A stretch of DNA of 64,000 bases from Micromonospora coriariae (GCF_900091455.1 NZ_LT607412.1:4960001-5024000), one strand, 5' to 3'. Shown: positions 16,621 to 25,998, counted from the first letter of the stretch. Program-made: numbers and translations. The notes: generated by a model from the sequence alone, not told the origin.

Positions 16621-19371
16621 TTACTGGGGTTGGCGGAGCTGTCGCAAGGCGGGGTCGGGTTCCGCGCCGACAGGCTCGAGGCGCAGCTTTGCGTCGACGG
16701 CGAGGGCGCCGTCGGGTCCGACCAGCACCGGGTTGAGGTCCAGTTCGGCGACCTCGGGTACCTCTTCGGCGAGACGCCCCAGTCGCAGGAGCAAGTTTTC
16801 GACGGCGGTGGTGTCGACCGGTTGTGCGCCTCGGTATCCGGTCAGCAGTGGCGCGGCGCGCAGTGAGCGCCACATCCGTTCCGCGTCGTGGTCGGTCATC
16901 GGCGCCAGCCGGAATGTCCGGTCGCCGAGCAGGTCGGTGTGTACGCCGCCGAGGCCGGCCATCACCAGGGAGCCGAACAGCGGGTCGTGCACGATGCCGG
17001 CTACGAGTTCCGCCTGTCCGCGCGCCAACGGCTGGACCAGCGCGCCGCACTCCGTCCGACCCGCGGTGGTGACCGCTCGATAGGCGGCGCGCACTGCCGC
17101 GGCGTCGGCCAGGTTGAGCTGGACGCCGCCCGTGTCGCTCTTGTGCACCAGGTCCGGGTCCCCTGACTTGAGCACGACCGGGTAGCCGATGCGCTCGGCC
17201 GCGAGGACAGCGTCGTCCTTGCTGCGGGCGGTGACGGAGGTGACCAGCGGGATGCCGTAGCCGGCGAGGATGGCGGCGGTGCGCTCGTACGGCTGCCAGC
17301 CGGCACCCGCGGCCAACCCCTGCGCGACGGCGGTGCGGACGGCAGCGGTGTCGATGTCGGACAGTTCGGGTCGGGTGCCGAGCGGCTCCCGCCGCCAGGC
17401 GGCGTACCGGGTGGCGTGCCCGAGTGCCCGCACCGCCCGTTCGGGTAGGTCGAAGATCGGCGTGCGCCGCGCGCCGAAGGTCGGCTGCGCCTCCGGCAGG
17501 CCGATGACGACGGCGGCGACAGTCAGGTCGGGGTGCGCGTCGACGACCGGGGTGATGGCCGCCAGGGTCGCGGGCACGTCGTTGGTGCGGGTGGCGGCGA
17601 CAATCACGAGCAGGGAGTCCACCTCCCCGCTGACCGTCAGCGCTTCCACCGTCTTGGCGAATGCCGCGGGTGTGGCCGCGGCGCCCAGGTCCAGGGGGCT
17701 GTCATGGCCGGCCGCGTCGGGGGCGACGGCTGCCAGCCGCTCGCGAAGCGCCGGGCTCAACGACGGCACACGTAGGCCGGCGGCTGACGCGGCGTCGGCA
17801 GCGAGCACGTTGACTCCGCCAGCGTTGCCGACCACGGCCAGCCGCTCACCGGCGGGCAGCGGCTGGTCGGTGAGCATGCGGGCGGCGTCCATCAGGTCAC
17901 CGAGGTGGTCGACCCGCACCACCCCGGCCTGGGCGAAGATCGCATCGACCGCTACATCGGGAGCGGCGGCCGCACCGGTGTGCGAGGCCCCGGCCCGCGC
18001 TCCGGCCGTCGACCGGCCGCTCTTGACCGCCAGAACCGGCTTGCGGCGGGCGAGGGCCCGCACCGTACGGGCGAACTTGCGCGGGTTACCGAACGACTCC
18101 AGGTACAGGGCGACGGCGGTGGTGGCCGGGTCGTCGAACCAGTAGGCGAGGAGGTCATTACCGCTGACGTCTGCTTTGTTGCCGAGCGACACGAAGGTCG
18201 ACACACCGCAACCTGCTCGCGCGGCGTGATCGAGCAGCGCGATGCCCACCGCACCCGACTGGGAGGCCACCGCCAACCCACCCCGAAGCGGCGCGGCCGG
18301 AGTGAAGCTGGCGTTCAACCGGATGGCGGGATCGGTGTTGACGATGCCCAGGCAGTTGGGTCCGACCAGCCGGATGCCGTGCGCGCGGGCCAGCCGGACC
18401 AGCTCGGCCTGCCGGGCCCGCCCTTGCGCGCCCGCCTCGCCGAAGCCGGATCCGAGCACGACGGCGGCTCGCACGACGGCGGCGCCCGCCTCGGCGACAA
18501 CGCTGGCAACGGCCTCGGCCGGCACCGCGATAACCGCCAGGTCGACCGGACCGGGTAGGTGTGCGAACGACGGGTACGCGGGCACGCCCGCGATCGCGCT
18601 GGCGTGGGGGTTCACCGCGTACAGATCGCCGGTGAAGCCGTACTCCCGCAACGCCCGAAGGGTTTCGTGGCCGATACGGCCCGGCCGCCGGCCGGCACCG
18701 ACGACGGCGATCGATGTCGGCGCCAGCAGCGGGCGCAGCGAGGCCCGCTCGGCGATGCGCTCACGCTCGTCCACGGCCAGCTGCGCAGCCTCGTCCGCGC
18801 CGGTGGTCAGCGCCAGGTCGACAACGCCGTTAGCAAGGCGCGACCGGAGGCCGGAGGTCAGATCCCGGGCCACCTTCAGCATCCGGCTGTTGCCCGGCAG
18901 GACCTCGCCGACGAGCTCGTCAACGCCCTGTGCGCGGGCGGCCGCGGCCAGGTGCTCCAGCAGCAGGGTGCCGATGCCGCGCCCGCGCTGCGTCTCGTCG
19001 ACGAACACCGCGAACTCGGCCCGCCGCTCAGCGCTGCCGCGCTCGTACGACGCGACGCCGACGACCGCGCCGGACTGCTCAGCGACGAACGCCTCGTGAC
19101 GCGGTGACGCCCGCCGGCACAGCCGATCGATCTCGGAGGCGATCATCGCCGGCCCGGGAGCCACGAAGAACCGCATCCGCAGACTGTCGATACCGGCCCG
19201 GCCGTAGAGCGCGGTCAGTTCCGGCCGGTCAGCCGGGTGTACCGGGCGGATGCGGACGATGCCGCCATCGGCGGTCAACGCGTCGACGCCGGTCAGCTCA
19301 CGGCCCCCAGCAGCGGCGTCTGCGGTAACGGCGGTTGATGTGGCAGGGGTTGACGCGGCGGTCGCGATCAC
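16621..19371 (-). CDS. GNAT acetyltransferase fused to NDP-forming acyl-CoA synthetase (Pat-like)
   Basis: 916 aa from GTG 19371, chosen because AGGAGG lies 6 bases upstream; the longer frame adds 14 residues without a ribosome site. Order: GNAT domain (about 36-190; RIRPVHPADRPELTALYGRA, acetyl-CoA loop QRGRGIGTLLLEHLA), CoA-binding domain (SIAVVGAGRRPGRIGHETL), ligase domains (LRGGLAVASQSGAVGIALLD, LVGPNCLGIVN, catalytic His in GASHTGAAA) and a C-terminal ATP-grasp part (GYPVVLKSGDPDLVHKSDTG, ELDLNPVLVGPDG). In related actinobacterial proteins the GNAT part acetylates lysines of acetyl-CoA synthetase and others, while the synthetase part may be inactive or sensory. Divergent from the CBS-BON gene. 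Confidence 0.9.
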   Translation of the reverse strand: MIATAASTPATSTAVTADAAAGGRELTGVDALTADGGIVRIRPVHPADRPELTALYGRAGIDSLRMRFFVAPGPAMIASEIDRLCRRASPRHEAFVAEQSGAVVGVASYERGSAERRAEFAVFVDETQRGRGIGTLLLEHLAAAARAQGVDELVGEVLPGNSRMLKVARDLTSGLRSRLANGVVDLALTTGADEAAQLAVDERERIAERASLRPLLAPTSIAVVGAGRRPGRIGHETLRALREYGFTGDLYAVNPHASAIAGVPAYPSFAHLPGPVDLAVIAVPAEAVASVVAEAGAAVVRAAVVLGSGFGEAGAQGRARQAELVRLARAHGIRLVGPNCLGIVNTDPAIRLNASFTPAAPLRGGLAVASQSGAVGIALLDHAARAGCGVSTFVSLGNKADVSGNDLLAYWFDDPATTAVALYLESFGNPRKFARTVRALARRKPVLAVKSGRSTAGARAGASHTGAAAAPDVAVDAIFAQAGVVRVDHLGDLMDAARMLTDQPLPAGERLAVVGNAGGVNVLAADAASAAGLRVPSLSPALRERLAAVAPDAAGHDSPLDLGAAATPAAFAKTVEALTVSGEVDSLLVIVAATRTNDVPATLAAITPVVDAHPDLTVAAVVIGLPEAQPTFGARRTPIFDLPERAVRALGHATRYAAWRREPLGTRPELSDIDTAAVRTAVAQGLAAGAGWQPYERTAAILAGYGIPLVTSVTARSKDDAVLAAERIGYPVVLKSGDPDLVHKSDTGGVQLNLADAAAVRAAYRAVTTAGRTECGALVQPLARGQAELVAGIVHDPLFGSLVMAGLGGVHTDLLGDRTFRLAPMTDHDAERMWRSLRAAPLLTGYRGAQPVDTTAVENLLLRLGRLAEEVPEVAELDLNPVLVGPDGALAVDAKLRLEPVGAEPDPALRQLRQPQ

Positions 19372-19437
19372 GGTCGGCCTCCTGAACATCCGGTTTCCGT
19401 CCACTTCAGCCAACCGCAGCCGGCCCCATACGGGTCA

Positions 19438-19474
19438 GGGCCATCCGACCCTCAACCGGCCTGCCGCAGGTCCC
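19438..19474. promoter_or_regulatory. Two DosR/DevR-like boxes
   Basis: GGGCCATCCGACCCT at 19438-19452 and, on the other strand, GGGACCTGCGGCAGG at 19474-19460. Each matches 11 or so of 15 positions of the GGGACCTTCGGCCCT-type core. They lie between the divergent Pat-like and CBS-BON genes. Confidence 0.45.
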
Positions 19475-19553
19475 TTCGACAGCGGTCATCCGGCTCTGAC
19501 CAGCCTCGCTCTCGGATTCGTACGGTGAGGTCAGGACTGCGAAGGAGGTCGTG

Positions 19554-20258
19554 ATGAGGACATGGCAGGTGTGCGACGTGATGAGCACGGACGTCGCGAC
19601 GGTGCGGGACGACACCCCGTACCGGGAGATCATTGACGTGCTCACGCAACGGCACGTCAGCGCGGTGCCCGTGGTCGACAAGCTCCAGCACGTGCTCGGC
19701 GTGGTGTCCGAGGCGGACCTGCTGCACAAGGTGGAGCTCATCGGGCAGCCGCACGAGCGGCGCGTCTTCGAGGGCAGCCGACGGCGGAAGGAGCGGGTCA
19801 AGGCCGACGCCGCTGTCGCTGCCGACCTGATGACCGCACCGGCGGTGACCACCCTTCCGCACACGCCGTTGGTCGCCGCAGCCAAGACGATGAACAGTGA
19901 GCAGGTCAAGCGCCTGCCGGTGATCGACGACCTGGGCCGGCTCGTCGGCATCGTCACCCGCAGCGACCTGCTTAAGGTGCACCTGCGCCCCGACGCCGAC
20001 ATCCGCCACGACGTGGTGCAGGAAGTCCTGCGCCGAGTCCTCGCGGTCGAGGAGGGCGTCGTCCAGGTGACCGTGCACGGCGGCGTGGTCCGGCTGACCG
20101 GGCAGATGGACCGCAAGTCCTCGGCGGACATCGCCGGCCGACTCGCCGCACAGGTCAGCGGCGTCGTCGAAGTGACCAACGAGCTCGGCTTCGACTTCGA
20201 CGACAGTCAGCTCGCCGACCGGTGGTCCGGACGGACCACCTTCACCGGCATCGCCTGA
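19554..20258 (+). CDS. CBS-pair plus BON domain protein
   Basis: 234 aa; ATG 19554 has GGAGG 5 bases upstream, better than GTG 19551. Two CBS motifs (VCDVMSTDVATVRDDTPYRE, HVSAVPVVDKLQHVLGVVSE; AADLMTAPAVTTLPHTPLVA, RLPVIDDLGRLVGIVTRSDL) form a Bateman module that binds adenine nucleotides. Residues about 155-215 are a BON domain (VLRRVLAVEEGVVQVTVHGG, VVRLTGQMDRKS), a membrane- or protein-binding fold. Such proteins are typical of dormancy and stress gene sets. Confidence 0.9.
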   Translation: MRTWQVCDVMSTDVATVRDDTPYREIIDVLTQRHVSAVPVVDKLQHVLGVVSEADLLHKVELIGQPHERRVFEGSRRRKERVKADAAVAADLMTAPAVTTLPHTPLVAAAKTMNSEQVKRLPVIDDLGRLVGIVTRSDLLKVHLRPDADIRHDVVQEVLRRVLAVEEGVVQVTVHGGVVRLTGQMDRKSSADIAGRLAAQVSGVVEVTNELGFDFDDSQLADRWSGRTTFTGIA

Positions 20259-20265
20259 AGGCAGC

Positions 20266-20309
20266 GGGCACGGAGAGGAGCATCCGGCGACGCGCCCCTC
20301 TCTGTGCCC
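20266..20309 (+). terminator. Hairpin between the two CBS genes
   Basis: Arms GGGCACGGAGAGG and CCTCTCTGTGCCC (one mismatch) with an 18-base loop. It lies in the 74-base gap and could reduce read-through into the next gene. Confidence 0.5.
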
Positions 20310-20332
20310 CTCGGGCAACCTGAGAGGCGATC

Positions 20333-20770
20333 ATGAAGGCGATCTACATTGCAGGACGTGAGCCCGACGGTGGGCCGGGACGGTTGGCGACCCGGCCGGT
20401 CACCGAGGTGATGAGCAGCCCGGTCTTCTCCGTAGACGTCGACATTCTGCTCGGCGACGCGCTGGAGGCGTTGGTCCGCACCGGGCGCCGTCACCTTGTG
20501 GCGGTCGACGGGGCCGGGCGGTGCCTGGGCGTGCTCGCCGACCGGGCGGTGGCCGCGGCGTGGGCGCATGACCACGCGGCGCTGTCTCGGCTTACCGTCG
20601 CGGCTGCGCTGGATCCGGACCCCGCCACGGTGAGCACCGACGCGCGGGTGATTGACGCCGCACGGTTGATGCGGGCGGGCGGCATCGACGCCGTCGCGAT
20701 TGTCGACGCGGACGGCCGTCCGGTGGGCATCGTCACCGGAAGCGATCTGATCGCCCTGCTTGCCCGGTAA
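20333..20770 (+). CDS. CBS-pair protein
   Basis: 145 aa with two CBS motifs: PVTEVMSSPVFSVDVDILLG, HLVAVDGAGRCLGVLADRAV and ALDPDPATVSTDARVIDAAR, DAVAIVDADGRPVGIVTGSD. It has the size of mycobacterial HRP1-like stand-alone Bateman proteins (DosR regulon) but not a recognisable extra domain. ATG start with GAGAGG about 6 bases upstream. Same direction as the CBS-BON gene, probably the same transcript when the intervening hairpin is read through. Confidence 0.88.
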   Translation: MKAIYIAGREPDGGPGRLATRPVTEVMSSPVFSVDVDILLGDALEALVRTGRRHLVAVDGAGRCLGVLADRAVAAAWAHDHAALSRLTVAAALDPDPATVSTDARVIDAARLMRAGGIDAVAIVDADGRPVGIVTGSDLIALLAR

Positions 20771-20983
20771 GGCGCACGTCCATGTCCCTCGGCGAGCCTG
20801 AACACCGCGGCGGGCCTGGGCCTTGACAGCGGCGTCGTCGCGTCGCGTTGAACTGGATCCTCCTGGAAACCCGGCCGCCACCATCGCCCGCTTGAGGCGT
20901 CCGGTCCGCTGGCCCGCCGAACAGCCAGCGCGTGGAGGAGGGGCAGCCGCGATCGGGCCGCTCCTCCTCAGCGATGGTTGCGG

Positions 20984-21457
20984 TTAGACCGGCAGCGCCG
21001 GCTCTGCCGTAGCATGCGGCACCGGCACGGGCACGGGGATGACGACGACCGGGCAGCACGCCTTGCTTACGCATTCCTCGCTCACCGACCCGAGGACGGT
21101 GTGCCGGATCCGGCTGTGACCGTGGCTGCCGAGAACGAGCAGTTCGGCGCTGCGAGCGGCACGCGTCAGCACGTCGGCGGCTCTGCCCTCCACGACCTCA
21201 GCAGCGACAGGCGACGACGAGCCTCGACGGGCCGTGAGTGCCTGGATCTCGCGATCGAGGATCGCGCGGGCCCGCTCCTCCTCGTCGGTCGGATTGCCGG
21301 CAGTCATCGGGCCGGACTCGATCCCGTCCCACCGCCAGGCGACTACCGCCTGCACCGCGCCACCGCGAGTCGCCGCTTCACGGGCCGCCCAGTCGAGGGC
21401 ACGCCGCCCGCCATCGGAGCCGTCCACGCCGACGACGATCAGATAGTTGCTGGTCAT
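20984..21457 (-). CDS. Universal stress protein (single domain)
   Basis: 157 aa from ATG 21457, preceded by GGAGGGAGTGAGG. One UspA domain: YLIVVGVDGSDGGRRALDWA, REAATRGGAVQAVVAW, ADVLTRAARSAELLVLGSHG, and the ATP loop GSHGHSRIRHTVLGSVSE, which keeps the G-x2-G-x9-G-S pattern. It ends with CCPVVVIPVPVP. It is convergent with the CBS gene, with about 210 bases between the two stops that hold nothing else I can see. Confidence 0.9.
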   Translation of the reverse strand: MTSNYLIVVGVDGSDGGRRALDWAAREAATRGGAVQAVVAWRWDGIESGPMTAGNPTDEEERARAILDREIQALTARRGSSSPVAAEVVEGRAADVLTRAARSAELLVLGSHGHSRIRHTVLGSVSEECVSKACCPVVVIPVPVPVPHATAEPALPV

Positions 21458-21520
21458 CTGCCTCACTCCCTCCATGTCCTCGACCTCATCACACACCCGT
21501 CGTCGGCGGTGAGGTAGACG

Positions 21521-21549
21521 CGAAGGGCCCGGCGCGGCCGGGCCCTTCG
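21521..21549 (-). terminator. Strong hairpin terminator
   Basis: Perfect 13-bp arms CGAAGGGCCCGGC and GCCGGGCCCTTCG with loop GCG, between the recombinase remnant and the stress protein gene; it would end minus-strand transcription coming from the remnant. Confidence 0.6.
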
Positions 21550-21632
21550 ACCTGTCATGCGGTGTGGTCAGGGCGTTGTTTCGGCCTCCGCCCGCAGCCA
21601 GCGCCACTCGGTGACCTGCGGCGGCTGCCGTA

Positions 21633-22882
21633 CTAGAGTTGTGCGAGCTTCAGGCTCGTGCCGATCGTTATCGGCGGTGGGGTAATGGTTCGTGTTGCCC
21701 CTCGGACACAAACCATTACCCCACGGTGCGCGCTGAGATCCACTTCGGCGCGCACCGTTTGCGTTTCGGGTTGGTAATTCAGCCGGAGACCGAGTTGCCG
21801 GTAGACCTCGGCCTTGTCGGCCGGGTCGGCGTCGCGGAGCACGGTGGTGATGTCGCCGAGCGCGGTCACCAGGGCCGTGATTTCTGCTCGGCTCATCCGG
21901 CGCGGGGTGGTGCCCGCGATCGTGCGTAGATCTGCTTCCGCACGGGCGCGTTCGGCCTGGGTCTGCGCGATCCAACCGGTGACCACCGCTGGGTCGGCGC
22001 CAGCGTCGAGGGCGGCGCGGTAGCGCTCCAACTTGGCGTCGCACTCGATGATGATCGTCTGGGCTGCTGTGCCCGTTGCGGCCGGCTGATCTAGGGGTTG
22101 GGCGTCGGCCATCGCGGTGATCGTTTGTTCGATGCGGTGGGGCGCGAAGGCGGAGGCCAGCCAGGTGTCGAGCGGGTCGGTGAGAGCGTCCTCGCGCAGG
22201 TACACGTTGCGGGGGTGGGGTGGGCTACCTGGTTGGCGAGGGCGTATTCCTGGGGGAAGCGGCAGCGGTAGTAGGCGTCGCCGTGGTTGTACTGGCCCTG
22301 CATCCGTCGGTCGCAGGCGGCGCAGTAGATCAGTCCGCGGAAGACGTACGGGTTGCGGGTGCGCTGCCGGACGTGTTGTCTGCTGGCTCCTCGTCCGCGC
22401 CCGCGCAGGATGGCTTGGGCCTGCTCGAAGGTCGCGTCGTCGATGAGTGGTTCGTGGGTGATCTCCTTGGAGACCACCCACTTGTCGCGGGGGTTCCAGC
22501 GCATGACGCCGGTGTGGCCCATTGCCACGTCGTCGACGTCGAGCAGCACCTCGTCGGTGCGTTGCTTGGTCCAGACCTGACGGCCGGTGTAGCGGGGGTT
22601 GGTGAGGATGACGCGGACGGCGCTCTTGGACCAGGCGATGCCGCTGCGGTGCCGGTTGCGGACGCGGTCATGGGCTGATGGGCAGGGCACGTGATTGGCG
22701 CTGAGTCCCTCGGCGATGGCGAACAGGCCGATACCGGCGAGGAACTCGGTGAAGATCTGCCGGACGATCGGCGCGGTCTGCTCGTCAGGAATGAGGCCCT
22801 TGAGGCGCTTGCCGTCGGCGGCCTTAGCGGGGTTGGGATGCGGTCCGAGATCGCGGAGTGTGTAGCCGTAGGGCGGGCGGCC
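21633..22882 (-). pseudogene. Large serine recombinase remnant without catalytic domain
   Basis: The minus strand starts abruptly at the IS junction with GRPPYGYTLRDLGPHPNPAK, then IPDEQTAPIVRQIFTEFLAG and SAVRVILTNPRYTGRQVW (recombinase domain), YVFRGLIYCAACDRRMQGQY (zinc ribbon) and, after a frameshift near the G-run at 22215, NVYLREDALTDPLDTWLASA, a coiled-coil-like helix and a C-terminal end. The N-terminal resolvase domain with the catalytic Ser is missing, removed at the insertion point of the IS. It was probably part of an integrated mobile element. Confidence 0.85.
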
Positions 22883-22884
22883 GT

Positions 22885-23945
22885 CTAACGACCTCGTGCA
22901 CGGTTGCCGGGAGGGCCAGTGACCTCATCGGCGGTGGGGTGCGGCTGGTAGGGCCTTGAGCGGTTTGGTGGCGTTCTCGGTGCGGTCGGTGTGTTGGTGG
23001 TCCGATAGCAGGCCGGCGATGGCTCGGATGGTGGCGTCGAAGTGTTCGCGTCGGCCGTGGTAGCGGGCCAGGATTCGCCAGTTCTTCAGGTGTCCGATGA
23101 CATGCTCGACGCGGATCCGTTGCGACGAGTGCCTTTTGCGGGCGGCGTCGTGCGCGGCGATGACGCTCGGTGGCAGTGACTTTTGGTGTTTGCGCGGTTT
23201 GGGCTTCGGTGTGATGACCACGCCGGCGGTGTCGGCGCCCAGTCCTTGATAGCCGGCGTCGGCGAGGACCTGGACCTTGAGGGGCGCGTGGAGCAGGAGG
23301 TCGACAAGGCCGGCGGTCCGCGCCTGGGTGAGGTCGTGCATCGAGCCTGGCCGAGTCTCGCCGCAGAACAACAGCCGACCAGCCGGATCGCAGATCACCA
23401 GCGCTTTCATCGTGTTCAGCCGGGCCTTGCCAGATACGAACCGGTCCCTACCCGCCCGCCCCTCGACCGGCCGGCGGACCCGCACCTCGGTGGCGTCCAT
23501 CAACGCCCGCGGGTGCTGGCCCAGGTACCCGACCACGTCGGCGAGAGTGCGCAGCCGGACGCCGTCATGCACCCGGCAACCCCTCTCGGCCAGCAGCGGC
23601 CGCACCTCGGCGATGCTGCGGGAGACCGTCGAACGGTGCACCCCGAACCAGGCTGCTACCACGTCATGGGTCAACCCGTGCCGTAGGTGCACCAGCGTGG
23701 CCAGCAACCGGTCGGCGAACCCGAATCGGTGCTTCGCACCCGCGCCGACGCGGCGGCGACGCGTGCGCGTCGCGAGCCGATCACGGTGGCGGGCCTGCCA
23801 CCGCGGTCCCAGCTCCGCGATGAGGCCCGCTATCACCTGCCGGGACAGACCCGTCATCCGAGGATTCATCATGATCGCAGCGCCAACCATGATGCCAAAC
23901 GATCATCGATCCTCGCGGACTCGCAACGGTGCACGAGGTCGTAAG
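22885..23945 (-). mobile_element. IS5-family insertion sequence A
   Basis: Ends form an imperfect inverted repeat: CTAACGACCTCGTGCAC at the left and, read from the other strand, CTTACGACCTCGTGCAC at the right, followed by further similarity (GGTTGCC versus CGTTGCG). About 1.06 kb with one intact transposase gene. The right end overlaps the left end of element B by a few bases. A 132-bp piece of a second copy lies at 12486. Confidence 0.8.
22925..23890 (-). CDS. IS5-family DDE transposase (DDE_Tnp_4)
   Basis: 321 aa, intact. It has an N-terminal helix-turn-helix part (FADRLLATLVHLRHGLTHDV, FGVHRSTVSRSIAEVRPLL), the first Asp in ALMDATEVRVRRPVEG, the second in VQVLADAGYQGLG, the Glu in QRIRVEHVIGHLKNWRILAR, and ends in LPAAPHRR. 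The catalytic triad is complete, so it could be active and could also move the truncated copy at 12486 only if both ends were present, which is not the case there. ATG 23890 is the longest start; ATG 23869 is possible. Confidence 0.9.
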   Translation of the reverse strand: MVGAAIMMNPRMTGLSRQVIAGLIAELGPRWQARHRDRLATRTRRRRVGAGAKHRFGFADRLLATLVHLRHGLTHDVVAAWFGVHRSTVSRSIAEVRPLLAERGCRVHDGVRLRTLADVVGYLGQHPRALMDATEVRVRRPVEGRAGRDRFVSGKARLNTMKALVICDPAGRLLFCGETRPGSMHDLTQARTAGLVDLLLHAPLKVQVLADAGYQGLGADTAGVVITPKPKPRKHQKSLPPSVIAAHDAARKRHSSQRIRVEHVIGHLKNWRILARYHGRREHFDATIRAIAGLLSDHQHTDRTENATKPLKALPAAPHRR

Positions 23946-24831
23946 GGACGTCTCGTAACTGGGTGAAGGCGTTGCCCGGCGTGGGCTCGGCGGTCAGCTG
24001 GCGAGGATGATGTTGTGGAGGTTGGCGATGCCGGAAGCGGCGTCGGCCAATGTGTGGGCGGCGCGGCGGTAGTCGCGCAGGATCTTGAAGCACTTCATCC
24101 TGGCCAGGGCGTGTTCGACCCCTGCGCGGACGGTCCGGTGTTCGACGTTGAGGGCTTCTTTCCAGTCCAGCAGAGCGCTGCCGTCTGAGGGCTTGCGGTA
24201 CGGCATGATCACCTCGGGGTTGCCGCGGTAGCCGCCGTCGGCCATCACCGGCCTCTCGTTCAGCTTCTGGTCGATGCCGCTGGTGCGGTAGACGATGGTG
24301 TCGTTGCGGTTGCCGGGCTGCGGGTCTCCGACGGCGATGACCAGGCGGGTGCTGGCGTCGATGGCGACCTGCAGGTTCGTTGAAACCGGTAGTTCTTGCT
24401 CCGGCGGCCAGGCGGTGATCGCGGGTGGGGATCAGAGTTCCGTCGACGATCGCGATCTGCTCGACCGGCCGCTTACGCACCGGCGACAAGGCCAGCAGCG
24501 GGCCGAGGGTGTCGATGACCCGGTGCGCGGCGGAGTGCGACACCCCGAACAGCGGGCCGATCTGGCGCATGGTCAGGTTGGTGCGCCAGTAGGTGGCCAC
24601 CAGCAGCACCCGGTCGGCGAGATCCAGGGCCCACTGCCGGCCAGGCCGGCCGTCGGCGACGCCCTCACCGCCACGCTCGGCGACCAGCCGGACCAGCTTG
24701 CGGAACTGGGCGGGCTGCAGCCCGGTGAACGGAAAGATCCAGTCAGGGTTGGCTGCGGTGATCACCTGCACCCAGGGATCCTGACCGATCGTCCTGACTA
24801 GACAGACAGCGGGGTTACGAGACGTCCCTTA
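23942..24831 (-). mobile_element. IS5-family insertion sequence B with perfect 18-bp ends
   Basis: TAAGGGACGTCTCGTAAC at 23942-23959 is repeated perfectly in inverted orientation at 24814-24831, giving an 890-bp element. It abuts element A, sharing about four bases (TAAG), which suggests that one inserted into the TA-type target duplication of the other. Confidence 0.88.
23994..24771 (-). pseudogene. IS5-family transposase of element B, double frameshift
   Basis: N-terminal part is intact: VITAANPDWIFPFTGLQPAQ, GVSHSAAHRVIDTLGPLLAL and VDGTLIPTRDHRLAA (first Asp). After that two one-base deletions are needed to follow the family text: SKNYRF in a second frame, then NLQVAIDASTRLVIAVGDPQ, MADGGYRGNPEVIMPYRKPS (second Asp) and VRAGVEHALARMKCFKILRD (Glu) in a third. 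Some IS5 relatives use one programmed frameshift between two ORFs, but two closely spaced shifts argue for decay. Confidence 0.8.
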
Positions 24832-24974
24832 GAAGGACGAGCAGGCGCTGTGGGATGTGACAGCGGAGAGACGGTTACGGCGAGCGTTCGCCGGTCCAGG
24901 GGCCTCTGTGTTCCCGCCAGCGCCCTCGGACCCACGGGTGTCGACGCTCGTGAGTGTCGGCGGCGGGTAGCTGA

Positions 24975-25901
24975 TTAGCCGGAGGTCGGCAGCGAGTCGA
25001 ACCGCACGCCGGTGGCCTGTTCGGACAGTTCCCACAGTCGGCGGCCGTTGTCCGGGTCGATGGCGGCTTCGGACAGCCGTCCCGGTGCGGGGTGGCCGCG
25101 CAGTTCGCCCGGCCCGTCGGGGGCGATGAGTAGGCCCGGTTGGGCGGTGGGATCGGTGGCGGCGAACAGTTGCGGCCAGGCACCGCGCTCGACGGGTTGG
25201 GCGAGCAGGGGGTTGCCGATCCGGCCGAGCAGGAGCCGCCAGAGCGGGGTCGTCGCGCTGGTCTGCAGGTTGGTGGCGGTGTAGCCCGGGTGGGCGAGGT
25301 AGCTCCGCACCGGGCTGGCCGCCGCGCTGAGCCGCCGGTGCAGCTCGAGGCCGAAGATCGCGTTGGCCAGCTTGGACGTGTTGTAGAAGCGCATCGGGGA
25401 GTAGCCGTGCGCGCCGGTCGGGTCGGTGGAGGGCAATTTCCCTTGCCGGTGGTTGACGGAGGTGACGGTCACCACCCGCGGGTCGCGGCCGGCCAGCAGC
25501 AGGTCGAGCAGGCGGCCGGTGAGGGCGAAGTGCCCGAGGTGGTTGGTGGCGAACTGCAGCTCGTGCCCCTGCGGGCTGAGGGTGCGCGGCGGTGCCATCA
25601 CGCCGGCGTTGTTGATCAGCACGTCCACCCGGGCATGGTCGGTGTGCAGCCGGTCGGCGAAATCGCGTACCGAGTCGAGGTCGGCCAGGTCGAGCCGTCG
25701 CATCTCCAGGTCGGCGCCGCCCATGTCGGCGACTACGCGGCGGCCCTTGGCCTCGTCGCGGACGGCCAGCACCACGCGCGCGCCGTGGTCGGCGAGCGCC
25801 CGGGTGGTGGCCAGGCCCAGTCCGCTCGTGGCTCCGGTGACGACGAAGGTGCGGCCCGTCAAGTCGGGGATCCGTTCGGCGGTCCACCCGTCACTACGCA
25901 T
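24975..25901 (-). CDS. Short-chain dehydrogenase (protochlorophyllide reductase-like SDR)
   Basis: 308 aa from ATG 25901; GTG 25919 in the same frame is the alternative. Classical SDR text: cofactor loop FVVTGATSGLGLATTRALA with an Arg after beta-2 (VVLAVRDEAKGRR) suggesting NADP(H), DVLINNAGVM, and the active site Ser in VVTVTSVNH with Y-x3-K in FYNTSKLANAIFGLELHRRL. The substrate is unknown; this SDR subgroup is broad. It is divergent from a TetR gene with a palindrome between them, so it is very likely the regulator's target, perhaps for a toxic carbonyl or lipophilic compound. Confidence 0.9.
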   Translation of the reverse strand: MRSDGWTAERIPDLTGRTFVVTGATSGLGLATTRALADHGARVVLAVRDEAKGRRVVADMGGADLEMRRLDLADLDSVRDFADRLHTDHARVDVLINNAGVMAPPRTLSPQGHELQFATNHLGHFALTGRLLDLLLAGRDPRVVTVTSVNHRQGKLPSTDPTGAHGYSPMRFYNTSKLANAIFGLELHRRLSAAASPVRSYLAHPGYTATNLQTSATTPLWRLLLGRIGNPLLAQPVERGAWPQLFAATDPTAQPGLLIAPDGPGELRGHPAPGRLSEAAIDPDNGRRLWELSEQATGVRFDSLPTSG

Positions 25902-25938
25902 CAGCTCATCAGCGTTCACGGGCTCACTGTGCTCGATG

Positions 25939-25953
25939 TGACACTGAGTGTCA
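25939..25953. promoter_or_regulatory. Probable TetR operator
   Basis: TGACACTGAGTGTCA: perfect 7-bp arms around one central base, between the divergent SDR and TetR genes and 20-40 bases from both starts. Confidence 0.7.
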
Positions 25954-25998
25954 ATGGGTGCATTGAATGCGGGGACCGGCGTGACGTAGCATCGCTGA

